Shown here in pieces: positions 12,421 through 24,988 of a stretch of 64,000 nucleotides of DNA (position 1 is the stretch's first letter; the number at the start of each line of letters is the position of its first letter). Made by a program: the position numbers and the translations under genes. The stretch lies in assembly GCA_963556145.1 (NCBI GenBank), contig OY744469.1:3630767-3694766 (forward strand), given 5' to 3'. This DNA comes from Hygrocybe punicea (lineage: Eukaryota > Basidiomycota > Agaricomycetes > Agaricales > Hygrophoraceae). The notes under the pieces were generated by a model. The model was given only the letters and a program-made list of their open reading frames with translations, searched no databases and was not told where the DNA came from.

Positions 12421-13159
12421 TCACTTATCATGACTATCTCTCATTCCCATCCATTGCCTTCATTGTAGCCATATTGTAATACTTTGTAAATAATTTGACA
12501 TTTAATGAAATTAATTAAATTACAGATAAGTCCCTATTTGTAGAAGAAAGTGGCTAGCAGGAGATCATCGCAATGCCTGAGGCAATTTTGCTAACCACTT
12601 CAGCGACTCTGACTTTAATCCTCATGATCATCAGGGGTGTGCACATAGGTATTATACTATTAATCATTAATATATTTGTAACAAACTATATGTCTTATTG
12701 GATACACTATGAGTACGTGGATTGAAAAAGAGCTTTCCACATAGCTGTCACTCAATGTGCAATGGGTTGTTGTCCTTGCATCATGTAACGAGTAGTATTT
12801 GATCATTCCTTGATATATAGATCTTTAAGATCGTTGATATCTACTTGGTTCAGACCGTTTATTCTGGTTATGTAAGGAAACATGTGCTTATCACGTGTTT
12901 GCTGGGGGTCATATGCCTGAATTCTCACGATCCGTCTTTTCTTTTCCTCTAGTCTTTCACCATGGTCTTCTGGTGTCTACTCCTTTTTATTGCTGCTTCT
13001 CTGTGCAATAAATTGTAATAAAAACTATCTGATGCTATGAACAGGTCCTCTGTCCTCCCTCTAAGTACATTTGTCATTTACACTTTATTATTATTATTAT
13101 TTGACGATTGCATACAGAGTGCAAAGTCTGTGACTGGCCTTTTTGTGCCAATGTTTCTA

Positions 13160-14485
13160 CTTGTTTAGTGGGCCAGTGCTTCGCATGGCATGAACGAGTT
13201 CTTCTTTTCCTCTCCTCACTTTCATCATAGCAACCTCTCACCATAGCAATATAAAAAGTAAAAAAAATAAAACTGCATAGCATGTCTCAACCTCCTCTCC
13301 CACTGTCATGTCTTCTTTGCTTCATATGATGCAATATTCTCAGCCAAAAAAGAGAGCAACACAATATATCAACTGTCAAATACAACTGTCTTTAAACAGT
13401 ATGATAACAATTGACTTACATTTGCTAAACTCTACTTCTCCATAACTTTGCTGCACAACAGATGATAACATGAAGACAGCTGTGCTTGAGTGGACCAATG
13501 TTGCATATGGCATGAACAAAGTCTTGTTTCTGTTACTGGATTTTTATTTGTATGATTATTATGAACATTGATATATTTGCTTGAAATATATAATTAGCAT
13601 ATAATATATACAGTGATATCACATTGAATTATATGTTTTCAGTAAAAATATCATTATATCATCTGAGTTACATTAATTTCAGCTCATATGGCTGATATTT
13701 CTATATCTAGGAATGGTGGTCACATGTGACTATGACTCTTGTGATCACCTCAAAATTTAGGATCTATGATGTAAAATTGCCTTATATGGTTAGACTGGTC
13801 ACATGTGACTATCACCATGGCGATCAGCAAAAAATTTGCTATACAATATCAGAAATTACCTTATATGGTTAGAGTGGTCACATGTGACCCGAAATGATAA
13901 TATTAGGCAGCAGTTCAATTTTCAGCTGAATCTGATAAGAATCAAGGCCAGGATAAATATTTTGAATATAATTGCATTTGTGTAATGAATATGATGAGCA
14001 GTATGTGATTTAGCATATATTACGCAAATTACCATGTATGATTAGACTGGTCACATGTGACTGTTACCATTGCGATCAGCAAAAAATTTGGTATATAATA
14101 TCAAAAAGTACCTTATATGGTTAGACTGGTCACATGTGACTGTCACATCTTGCCCGAAATGTTTATATTAGTCAGCAGTTCAATTTTCAGCTAATTCTGA
14201 TAAGAACTGAAGGCAGTATGAATATTTTGAATATAATTGGAAGGTAATTTGTCTTGTGTAAGACATCCCATATTTGGATGCTTATGTAAGCCACTCCAAA
14301 CATGGCCCCGATTTTATGTTACATTCCAGCATAAGAAGTAGAATCATATCTCTTGCCCAAAAAAAATTTCTCTCTAGGCGATGCAAAAACATTAATGAAT
14401 TAATTAATGAATTAATTAATTACGAACCTTCACTGAACCAGGTCTGATAAAGAACGAGTCTTTTAATAAATTAAAAGAACTCGTA
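13160..14485 (-). mobile_element. Non-autonomous Helitron2-like element A2
   Basis: The 3' end lies at 13160 (ACTTGTTTAGTGGGCCAG on the plus strand) and the 5' hairpin end at 14485. The uninterrupted sequence is preserved at 56566/56567, showing insertion without duplication beside a T. The 1326-bp body has no gene. It includes several copies of GTCACATGTGAC, each followed by TCTAACCATATAAGG-like sequence, and AATTAATT runs near the 5' end. It is closely related to A3 and A5. Confidence 0.93.
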
Positions 14486-14538
14486 ACCCTAAACAATCAA
14501 CACGTTGAACTATTCTGGAGGATGGATGGGCCTGAAGT

Positions 14539-15858
14539 TACGAGTTCTTTTAATTTATTAAAAGACTCGTTCTTTATCAGACCTGGTTCAGTGAAGGTTC
14601 GTAATTAATTAATTCATTAATGTTTCTGCATCGCCTATAGAGAAATTTTTTTTGGGCAAGAGATATGATTCTACTTCTTATGTTGGAATGTAACATAAAA
14701 TCTGGGCCATGTTTGGAGTGGCTTACATAAGCATCCAAATATGGGATGTCTTACACAAGACAAATTACCTCCCAATTATATTCAAAATATTCATACACCC
14801 TTCAGTTCTCATCGGAATTAGCTGAAAATTGAACTGCTGACTAATATAAACATTTTGGGCAAGGTGTGACAGTCACATGTGACCAGTCTAACCATATAAG
14901 GTACTTTTTGATATTATATACCAATTTTTTTGCTGATCGCAATGGTAACAGTCACATGTGACCAGTCTAACCATATATGGTAATTTGGCATAATATATGC
15001 TAAATCACATACTGCTCATCATATTCATCACACAAATACAATTATATTCAAAATATTTATCCTGGCCTTAATTCTTATCAGATTCAGCTGAAAATTGAAC
15101 TGCTGCCTAATATTATCATTTCGGGTCAGATGTGACAGTCACATGTGACCACTCTAACCATATAAGGCAATTTCTGATATTGTATAGCAATTTTTTTGCT
15201 GATCGCAATGATGATAGTCACATGTGACCAGTCTAACCATATAAGGCAATTTTACACCATATATCCTAAATTTCAAGGTGATCACAGGAGTCATAGTCAC
15301 ATGTGACCACTGTACTATATATAGAAATATCAGCCATATAAGCAGAAATTAGTGTAACTCAGATGATATAATGATATTTTTACTTAAAACATATAATTCA
15401 ATGTGATATCGCTGTATATATTATATATTTCAAGCAAAATCACTTATTGATGTTTGTAATAATCATACAAATAAAAATTCAATAATAGACACAAGACTTT
15501 GTTCATGCCATATGCAACATTGGTCCACTCAAGTACAGCTGTCTTCATGTTATCATCTGTTGTGCAGCAAAGTTATGGAGAAGTAGAGTTCAGCAAATGT
15601 AAGTCAATTGTTATCATACTGTTTAAAGACAGTTGTATTTGACAGTTGATGTATTGTGTTGCTCTCTTTTTTGGCTGAGATTATTGCATAATGATGAAGT
15701 AAAGAAGACATGACAGTGGGAGAGGAAGTTGAGACATGCTATGCAGGTTTTTTCTTCTATTTTTATGTTCCTATGGTGAGAGGTTGCTATGATGAAAGTG
15801 AGGAGGGGAAAAAAAGAACTCGTTCATGCCATGCGCAGCACTGGCCCACTAAACAAGT
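14539..15858 (+). mobile_element. Non-autonomous Helitron2-like element A3
   Basis: The 5' end TACGAGTTCTTTTAATTTAT starts at 14539 and the 3' end CACTAAACAAGT finishes at 15858. The empty site is at 56619/56620 in C2. The element lies head to head with A2, only 53 bp of C1 sequence apart, and both have T on the 5' side in their own orientation. The body of 1320 bp is non-coding and nearly the same as A5. Confidence 0.93.
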
Positions 15859-16565
15859 CAATGCTTGACATTGACTTCTTTCTTTTTGGGGTGAACACTT
15901 TGTCTTTATTTCGGCGGGTCTTGGTTGCTGGTTAGCTGGGAACGGGAGGGTTAATGGTTGTTTGTCCTTTTCTTTATCTTTTCATACTCAATTTTTCATT
16001 TCATTATATTCGTTTCTGTTTTGTTATGTTGTGTTGTTCAATGCATTCATCATGTCATCATGGGTTCGTCAAATAGATGAGAGGGGTTGTATTATCACCA
16101 TGTAGCTATATACCATCATCCATATTTGTCATTCTTCGGCAAGTCATTTACATTTGTGAAAATAATCTGGATAATAATGAAGAAAGAATGCACAGCAGGA
16201 AATCATGTGCACGAAATAAAAATAGTGTCCAATCACGTGATAAGGATCGTAAGAAAAGAGGGTGCAGCAGGAAGTCACATGCATGGATAAGGTGTGCAAA
16301 GCTGAGTGACTCTGTGACCTCATACATGACTTGTAATTTCTGATCAATAGGTATACCAGTTCCTGTACTGTATTCAAAATACTGTCATCCCCTCAGAATA
16401 TATCAGTAAAAGCCCTAGAAACAGCTACTTCTATGATATATATCTCATGAAAATTGAAATGCCTATGTGTGGTGTGAACTCACTAGTGCCTGAATTTGGG
16501 CTCAAATCACTTAGTGCTGGTGGCATGCACCTCCATTTCATTTAGTACTATGACCTTTTCCATAT
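15859..16565. other. C1 block without an identifiable gene
   Basis: This block matches 56620-57323 in C2 with few differences. A short plus-strand frame (about 16077-16343, basic, Ser/Cys/Lys-rich) is present in both copies, but the copies are so similar that openness is no evidence of selection. No motif is recognised. Confidence 0.4.
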
Positions 16566-17450
16566 TATGAGTTCTTTTAATTTATTAAAAGACTCGTTCT
16601 TTATCAGACCTGGTTCAGTGAGGCTTCGTAATTAATTAATTAATTAATGTTCGTGCATCGCCTATAGAGAAATGTTTTCTGCACAAGAGACATGATTCTA
16701 CTTCTGATACCAGAAAATCAGTTATAGTGGGGGCCATGTTTGGACAAGCTTACATAAGAATCCAAGTATGGGTTGTCTCTGCAAAGACAAACTACCATCT
16801 AATTATATTCAAAATATTCATATCATCGTCAATTCTTATCAGAATCGGCTGAAAATTGAACTGCTGACTAATACAACCATTTTGAGTCAGGTGTGATGGT
16901 CACATGTGACCACTCTAATCATATATGGTAATTTCTCACATTGCATACCAAATTTTGTGCTGATCGTAACAGTGCCCATCACATGTGACAGGTCTAACCA
17001 TATAAGGTAATTTTACATAATGTATGCTGAATTGAATTCTGATCATGATACTTATTGTTGTACATAATAGATCATATTATATCATATCATAATACATATT
17101 TCATCATATATTTGAGTCTGTATGATAAATTTGAGCTATTACAAATATGTACAAATAGATGTAAATAAAGACAAATAAAATGCTTATTTGCTGATATCAT
17201 CAGTAGACATTTATGAGTGATGTTGCAACTTGGTCTTGTGACAAACAAATACAAATAAACAAACCCAATATAGTTAGATTACTTTGTATTTCAATTTTGG
17301 TTTTGGTCAATTTTCTTATGTAATCATGATTATGTAATCATTAGTCAGATCACCATTGGAACCCAGACTTTGAACCTTATTGCACTTTGCCTCTTGAACC
17401 TGAACCACCACCTTCCCTATTTGGTGCGTTAAGTCCGCATTTTTTGAGGT

Positions 17451-20400
17451 CTTTACACTTTACCACAACTTCCCCTGGAGTCCCTGGGGACTCCCTGGGG
17501 AAAAGGGGGACTGAAGGGTGACTGAAGGGTGACTTGGTCACCAGCCAAGTCACACCAAAACAGAAGATTCCCCCATGGGGAATTCCCCCTTCACCAGGGA
17601 CTCCCCATGGAGCCCCCATTTCTCCTGGATTCCAAGGGGACTCCCTAGGGACTCATTCCCCCAGGAGTCCCCAGGGAATCCCTAGGGAATAGTCCACTTT
17701 TTTTGTTAATTATTTATTATAATTATTTATGAAAGGGTTTTATGTAATTAACTAATATTTATTATGTAATATAGTGGGGGATGCCCCGAAGTAGATAGTT
17801 GAAAATATGTGGTTTATATACATTTATTTGGTGCACGGACCAGTTTGGACACAAACGCGTAAACAAATGTGTCACATGATCATCAACAAAGGCGTGAATG
17901 TGCAAACACACCTAACCAACACCCCAACGCCACTCGACGCCCGCCAACTTCACGAAGCACGCCCACGCCCACATCCACGCCAGAACGGGAACGCAAACGG
18001 GACTGAGACCGGGGGAACGGGAACGAGAATGAGAACAGGAATGGGAACAGGAACAGGAACAGGAACGGAAACAGGAACGGGAGCAGGAGCGGGAACGGGA
18101 ACAGCACCAACAGCAACAGCAACAGCAACTTCAAGACCCAGATGAAAACAGGCGGCTACGGAGGGGGTGGTGGTGTACCCACCCCCGCATCAGTATGTTT
18201 TTTTATTATTGATGTTTTTGTTTTTATGTTTTTATATTGTATTACTGACTATTACCCACGATGCCCACGCCCACGCCCTCAACATCCACAACGAAGAAGA
18301 CGTGGCCGAAAGCGGCGTAGACGGCGAGAGACCCCAAATGGCCAGCAACGACCCCCATATGACCATGATGCGAACAAACGAGGAGGAGATGGGAATGACA
18401 GGGCCAGTCAAATGGACGGAGTGGGATGGTGGAGCGCCCACCCCCATTGCCCAGGTATGAATTCTTGTTTGTTATATTATTTTCTTCTCACCTTGTACTA
18501 CAGTCTATGTCAACGCCAACGCCAAATGAGGACCCCCTGCCTCCAAACGCCCTGCACCCGAGCTGGAATGCCAAGGGATGGAGGCCAGATCCCAACGGCA
18601 ACGCCCAGCGCAACAGCAGCAACGACCACAGCAGCAACAGCAGTAGCAGCAATGCGGCGGCAACGGCAACAGCAGCGATGAACGGCGACGTGCCCAAGCA
18701 CCAGACACAGTGGAGGGTGGTCGGTGAGTTTTTTTATAAATCTTTCATTGATGTTTTACTAACGACATTCTAGCTATACCCATGGTTGTACCCGGCCCAC
18801 GCCAGTGACCGGGATGAGGTCCACGAGAATGAGAATGATGAAGGATGATGATGAAGACCCGGCCACCCCCCAAAACCATGGCCACCTCCCGCCTCCTCTC
18901 CGCCATCCGCCATCTCATTTACCCCTCTCCTTCCCCCTTCCTTCCCCCTTCCCCCCCTTCCCCCCCTTCTCCCTCTCTGTTTCCCTACCTCACTCCTTCC
19001 CCCTGCATATAGTAATTAATGAATTAAGAAGTAATATAATTTAAATTTTGAGTATTAATGATTTTTAAATATCAAACAATTTATAAAAATTCAGGCAAAT
19101 TCCTGTCAGATTCCAAGTAAAAGCCTAATAATTATACCATAAATTCAGAAATAATTCAGATCACATTCTGCTCAGATCCTGTGCAGAATGCTAACACAGT
19201 GTGCAAAATAAGATTTGAACATTGTACAAATACATTACTAATACATTACTAATTTTGAATTTGAGAGTCTACAAAGTATTTAACCTGATGGAGTACCAAG
19301 ATTACCATATGGAGTACCAGCATTACTCCATATGGTTAAAGGATTTGAGGATGCCCAAATTCAAAAATTGTAATGTGATAACAATGTATGTGTATGATGC
19401 TTTTGGAAGATATAGGATTTTATGAAGATTCCAATCTATGGTGATTAAGTTCATGTTTGTCCTCCCGTGGGCTCTAAGGCAAATGCATAGAGAAAAGTAC
19501 TGTGTATGTGAAGGTTTGTACACCACTCTGACATTTCCCACAATGTCAGCAACTTCCAGCATGTAAGCTTCACACCACTCATCCCCAATCCAATAGAAGA
19601 AAGATAGAAATTTTATAGACCATATCTTTGTTGGGTCAGAAAGAACAACATGACATCACCAGATAATATCTAGACTTACTAAAGTATCTCAAACCTGAAG
19701 TTGGATTGGCTTGGTGGATCCATATTGTTGAAGTGCTTATGGGAATGTATAGTCTTCATGTATCAGCTTTGACAGACTCTAAGTTTTGGCAAAATAGTTT
19801 GCAGGAAAATCAAAAAGGAAATTCCAGCAATAGTTCTTGTTGATAGATCTGACATACATTTGTTCAAGAATCTTTGTATTCAATTGCTACTGCTTCCAAT
19901 AAAAAGTCCAGGACGGCTAGATAATCTGTTACTGAATAAGCATTTGAAATATTGGAAGAAAATGGAGTCATGACTCAAGGACATCAGTATCATTACCCAA
20001 TTGCAGCTGATATTATTACTAGTTATCATCTAGGTTAGACAGAATCAGAATCAAACAGTACCAACACTTATTTGCGAGGATGTTTATTTGGCTGTTCAAG
20101 ATGCAACCCAAGTTCAACAATCTGCCCATCAACCATCAACATAGTGTTACATGATTGACTATTAAGAGAGCCTTAAATACTGAAATGAGTTCTGATATTC
20201 ATAATTGAATGGAGTTGAGGCTTGTGAACAGTAAGCTGCGTTTTAGCCCTTGTGAAAAGTCAAAATAGAATTGCTGACTCTGAAAGTATTTGAGCATATG
20301 TTTCTATTCAGTTTGCATCAATCATAATTTCTTTGTAGCTTTACTAATTTTTAATTTACCACGGCTAAATAATAGCTTCCAAAAAGATTTAACTTGATAG

Positions 20401-21433
20401 TGTCACATATATAATATTGATTGAGATATAAGCCAAAGTTGAAACTCTCACAATGAATCTTATAACTAACTACTTTCTCAACTTACAACTTGAAGCCTTC
20501 TGTTCATCTAGACTCAAATTCTCCACCCCCTCCATTATCACTCAGCACTCAGTTGAAACTGAACACCTCTTAATCCTCCCCTCTCAACTTGCTCCTTTAT
20601 TCCAACTCCCAGCTCAAGTTTGTAAGGAGTCCCTAGGGAATAGGTATGAAACTATCCAAGTGTAGATTAGGATTCAAGCATATGGTAAATTGTTCTTTAT
20701 TATTCATCAAGACAATGAAAAAAAGGTGTATTAGGCAATGGTGTACTAATCAAACTCCTTGAGGGCTTCTTGGAGATTGAATACCCCTGGAGACTTGTTG
20801 AGCCTGAGGAATGAGTGGGAGAGTCTAACATACAGGGTTTGATTGTGAATATAAACATTTCAAAGACCATAAAGATCACAGTAGAAATATTACTAAATTC
20901 TAAGTTATAGAAGAGGAATAATGGGGAGTTGCTGGGAACAGCTTAGATTAAATGTCAAGCAGAAGCAATCTCAATCTGTGAATTGAAGTGTATGGTTGGC
21001 AATTTAATATCTATAATGGTTACTGAGATAAAGGCAAAAAAGTCGAAAAATCCCGAGTTTTTGGGGGAATGAAGGGGGACTCCCTGGGGAGTGAGAGGGG
21101 ACTCCCTGGGGAATAGTTGAGAGTAACAACTGACATGAAGCAGCATTACAGTTTGTTTTGAAGGGTACACTCAGAATTTTAATAGCTATAATGTTTATTG
21201 AGATAAAGGCCAAAATGTCAAAAAATCTCAAGTTTTTGGGGGAATGAAGGGGGACTGCTTGGGGACTCTCTGGGGAGTCCCCCAAAACTAAATAAAGGCA
21301 AATCAGCCTAATTCTTGTCAATTCCCCAGGGAGTCCCACTTTAGTCCCCCTTTAGTCCCCATGAGTCCCCCTTCCAACCCGGTCCCCAGGGACTCCCCAG
21401 GGACTCCAGGGGAAGTTGTGGTAGAGTGAAAAG
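17451..21433. mobile_element. 4-kb terminal-inverted-repeat element nested in D
   Basis: The ends are inverted copies: CTACCACAACTTCCCCTGG on the right strand-reversed end and TTACCACAACTTCCCCTGG at 17459 on the left. Both are followed inward by GAGTCCCTGGGGA and many GGGGACTCCCTGGGGA-type units (17470-17690, 21060-21420, one near 20625). No convincing target duplication was seen, so the edges may be off by about 20 bp. The interior has an intron-bearing GC-rich cassette (17880-18960) and a long AT-rich stretch (19020-20950) in which I see no gene. No transposase is recognised; superfamily unknown. Confidence 0.6.
17880..18960 (+). other. Intron-bearing low-complexity exon cassette
   Basis: GC-rich simple-sequence blocks (GGAACGGGAACAGGAACAGG-like, CAACAGCAGCAACGACCAC-like) are interrupted by AT-rich segments bounded by good splice sites. 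Donor GTATGTTTTT lies near 18194; donor GTATGAATTC near 18456 pairs with an acceptor CTACAG near 18502; donor GTGAGTTTTT near 18724 pairs with acceptor TTCTAG near 18773. Exon ends carry GGTGGTGTACCCACCCCC. Products would be Gln/Asn/Thr/Gly-rich. No domain is recognised and the true frame cannot be chosen. Similar cassettes lie at 43620-44300 and 44700-45430. Confidence 0.45.
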
Positions 21434-22158
21434 TACTGCGTTTTTTCACCTTTTTGGCTCGTTTAAGCTCAGTTTTCCATATTCAGACTCCGAAAAATGT
21501 TTTCTGGATCAGGTGATGTGCCCGGACCATTCAGGGTCCAATGCTGACATAATATTTCCATTTATAGACAAAAAAGTCGAAAATTCTTTGGTTTTATGTG
21601 CTTTTTCCTTTCTCTGGCTCTGTTTTGTCTCTTGGACCACCAGTAATGTCTTTCATTGGTGTAAACTATTATTACTTGACATAATCTATCATTTAACAGC
21701 CAATCTCCCTGCCAACATTCAAAGTATGTGGAAATTTTGCATTTTTTCAACTTTTTAGAGAGTATAGGCTCATTTCTTCACCTACAGGTTTACAGTGGAT
21801 CTTTTCTGGCTCAGGTATGAATCTCTTACCATCTCTGATCAAATGTTGACATATTATATGTATGTATAGCCTTAAAGTATCAAATTTTGTGGATTTTTTC
21901 GACTTTGACTGGTCTATATGCTGGAATTTATATTGGTATGTTGTTTATTCATCTTCTCCAGATATATTTGATATATCCATATTATCATCCAGCTTTTATT
22001 GTCAAAAAAATTATAAACCTGTTCACAAAAATGTTAAAAATGTCATCATTGTCACAATGTCTTATGATTTTTATCATTGCAATGTCTTGGGCACAATGTG
22101 CTGTCATTGGGATTGGCCTTGTGCCTCCTGAAAATGTCATACAAAATGTCCACTTACT
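21434..22158. repeat. Imperfect long tandem repeat
   Basis: Two to three degraded units of roughly 300 bp share the order GCATTTTTTC(A/G)ACTTT, TTTCTGG.TCAGGT, ATGTTGACATA and TATGTATAG. No gene is evident. Confidence 0.4.
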
Positions 22159-22719
22159 TTGAATTTTTACAAAGAAAATCTGACAAAGTATCAAAATCCC
22201 ACTTATTTACCAAGTTTAGTTCCTGTTCATCATATTGATCTTCAGTCTATCTCTTCTTTCACATCACAAGTCCCTGAAAAAATCACAAGTATCCACAACA
22301 GTTGTGAATTTGTTCTTTCTGGTTGTCAATCAGCTCATACCTCTTTTCTATTTGAACTATATGCCAGAGTCTTCTTAAACATGTTTGATTTGCTTTCTGT
22401 GTATCATTGTACAACTAGCATTGCTAATAAATGCATGTATATTAAGTTAAAACTTCAACAGAATCTGTTCAGAAAACATGACTTCAGAGCTTACTTGAAA
22501 TATGTTATAAAACAACCTATATTAGCCAATGGAGCCATTCTATTGTTCTTCTTGGTTCTGTATCATTACCTAGCTTGTCAAGTGTCTGCTCAATATATTA
22601 GCAATAAAACTTCCAAATTATGTGACATTTTCAAGTCTGAAAATATATCCTTCAATGCTAACTTTGATATTGAATGCATTGGTGGAGGCAATGTTAAAAG
22701 CGGATTATACGGTTGTTGA
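22159..22719 (+). CDS. Uncharacterised open frame, possibly N-terminal helicase-gene region
   Basis: An open frame of about 186 codons with ordinary composition (Tyr/Phe/Leu-rich in the middle, Cys-containing C-terminus CIGGG). It ends inside the LTR-like insert at 22714. The sequence after that insert (23043-23340) is open in a related style and precedes the helicase relic, so both may be parts of the N-terminal extension of the Helitron protein. I recognise no domain. A hydrophobic stretch near residues 135-150 (ILLFFLVLYHYLA) could be a membrane segment or just a core helix. Confidence 0.3.
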   Translation: MNFYKENLTKYQNPTYLPSLVPVHHIDLQSISSFTSQVPEKITSIHNSCEFVLSGCQSAHTSFLFELYARVFLNMFDLLSVYHCTTSIANKCMYIKLKLQQNLFRKHDFRAYLKYVIKQPILANGAILLFFLVLYHYLACQVSAQYISNKTSKLCDIFKSENISFNANFDIECIGGGNVKSGLYGC

Positions 22720-23042
22720 CAACGTTAGTTGACACTCGTAAGAAAGAGAGCGGTTCTTAGAGAGACGGTAGTGAGTCTGATACAAACTTGTAATAATCCG
22801 ATGGGGTGACTACTACATCGGATACCAAGTATATATACTAACTACAAATGATGACTAATGATGACAACTAGCCAATAGCGTAAGTCCCTCGGAGAAGGCA
22901 GACCCGGATACACTCCGATGAGTAAAGAAGATTACATACGAAGATAGTCCTAATGAGTAGTTATCTGATAATAATCAGATAAGCGCATATTCAAACGAAT
23001 AACGTAGACAGTGATAAATGTACGACGTTACCAATTCCAACA
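22714..23042 (+). mobile_element. Probable solo LTR, copia-like
   Basis: A 329-bp block starts TGTTGACAACG and ends AATTCCAACA, so it has the TGTTG/CAACA inverted ends typical of Ty1-copia LTRs. It has a TATATATA-like box near 22890 and is compositionally distinct from its flanks. The five bases on each side are not identical, so a target duplication is lacking; recombination between elements could explain that. Confidence 0.5.
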
Positions 23043-24988
23043 GGCAAAGCAAATGTATTCTCACTTCATGAACTGATGCCTGCTTCAACCAATGACAATG
23101 CTAGTATGGATGTAGCTAAATGTAAATTTCACTCTTACATGCCAAAAAATGAAGCACTCTCACTGCAATCATCATCTGAAAAGTCTCTTGTAGTTGTAAA
23201 TCATCCATTTGAACTGTTGATTCCAAAGTTGACCATTGCAAACTTGAAAGTGATTGCAGCCAGTCATAGCATTCTTGTACACTCCAAAATGAATCATGCA
23301 TCAATTCAAACTGCAATTCTGACTCATGTGTGCTCCAACTCTGCATTACAAAAGGACAAGAAGGCTTTGTTGTTGGCTGGCAGTCAATGAAAGCAAGTCA
23401 TGGAAAAAGAGTACTTGACACTTTATTTGTTGAACTGGACAAACCTCCAAAGCTGGTGCAGATTCCAGGACTTCCTGACAATATAGTGCCCATTGTAAAA
23501 AACACCAAGACAATTCAGTGTGTATTTCCCAGTGACCTGAAGGACTCCATTGAAAGACAACAAGTTTGGGTGCTTCCTAACTTTGCAATGACTGCTCATG
23601 CTGCTCAAGGAAAAACACATCCATTTAATGTTGTGCATTTGAACAGTTGCTTCAATCACATGTCATATTATTCTTCATTGTCTAGAAGTGCCTCTGCTGC
23701 TGGAACTGTAATAATTCAAGGCTTTGACACTAAAGTGATCACTAGAGGTTGTTCTGGATATCTTAGACAAGAATTTAGAGAACTAGAATTGCTTGATGAG
23801 ATTACAAGGATCAGATATGAAGGTGCTTTACCTGACCACATTGATGCTGGTACACGCTCTGTTATGCTTTGAAATTTTCAGCTGTGGAAGGGAATTCACT
23901 ATGTTCCTGCCAAAACAGATACCGCTATCAAATGGTCACCAACTGATCCACTAATATTGGCCCATACAATCCCTGATAGTCCATGGCAATTGGTTGAAAA
24001 AGGCAAAGGCAAACAGAAAGCAGCTGTAATTGCAACTTCATTAGTTCCAGCAAAAGGCTCAGTTGCTATTGGTTCAACCCAAAAACATTCACTGGACACA
24101 AACAATGAACGAGTAGCTAAAAGGCCTCGGATCACAAAAGACCATGTCATCAAAGGATCCACAAGCAAGCAACAGGTCATTAACTCTCCAGCTGGACTGA
24201 TCTGGGATAGAAATGACTATAGTTGTGCATATGACTCATTGTTGGTGATTCTGTTCAATCTGTGGAAAGACAATCATGTGAAGTGGTCCACAGTATTCAG
24301 AAACACAAATGATCATTTGAGCACATTGTCTCATGGTTTTTCCGAGGTGCTGCACAAGAATATGGCATTTGAACAGATAAGAGATCACCTTAGAACTACA
24401 CTGCATAATATGAATCCTACAGACTTTCCTAGAGGCACTGTGGGCATCAGTGTTGCAAATCTGGCTATGGAGTTGTTTAAAGTCAATGACATTGTAGCTT
24501 CTTCTCAGCAGCAATGTTCTCAGTGTGATTTTGAAGATGAAGCAATTGATGACAGACTAGGCTATGTCTTACATGCTGATGACACCATTAAACAGTCTAC
24601 CATGAAGTGGGTTGATACCTTGTCACAGAAAACCAATAGAAGATGTCCTCATTGCAACAGCAGAATGAATCAACTTGTATTTTATAATGAAGCACCACAC
24701 ATTCTTGTTCTAGAGTATCCATTCAAAAACATTGAAACCAGTCATAGACTAGAATTTGTTTTAGAGACTGACACAAAGACATTAGAACTTAGAGGCAATG
24801 TATATCATGGTCAATATCATTTCACCTCACACATTATTACTGCACAGAAACAAGTATGGTATCATGATGGGATGATTACAGGCAACTCTTGTTCCAGAGA
24901 CACTGACCTGACACAACTTTCAGACCATGATATCAGACACTGTAAAAATAGAAACCTAGTACTAGCTATTTATGCTCAAAGTTTTTGA
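23043..24988 (+). pseudogene. Helitron helicase C-terminal part fused to USP-like cysteine protease
   Basis: An N-terminal stretch (23043-23340; theme LTIANLKVIAASH, SAP-like in flavour) is joined by deletion to PIF1 helicase C-terminal motifs: LCITKGQEGFVVGW, TAHAAQGKT and YYSSLSRSASA (23330-23869). An in-frame TGA at 23870 separates this from a ubiquitin-specific-protease-like domain (from 23957). That domain has a Cys box RNDYSCAYDSL (Cys90 of this part), a zinc ribbon CSQC...CPHC (Cys187, 190, 230, 233) and a His box YHFTSHI...VWYHDG (His288/292, Asp304). A basic KRPR stretch near residue 56 may be a nuclear signal. The stop is in a position where a CGA codon fits. Rep and the first half of the helicase are absent. 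Helitron-linked cysteine proteases are known in other lineages; substrate unknown. Confidence 0.8.

Noticed and set aside
16077..16343. Small basic protein conserved in C1 and C2
   Set aside because: The two copies are too similar for conservation to mean anything, and overlapping frames exist on both strands.
21800..22160. Membrane protein gene around 21887-22162
   Set aside because: Short hydrophobic frames in AT-rich sequence with alternative overlapping frames; no start, splice or homology support.
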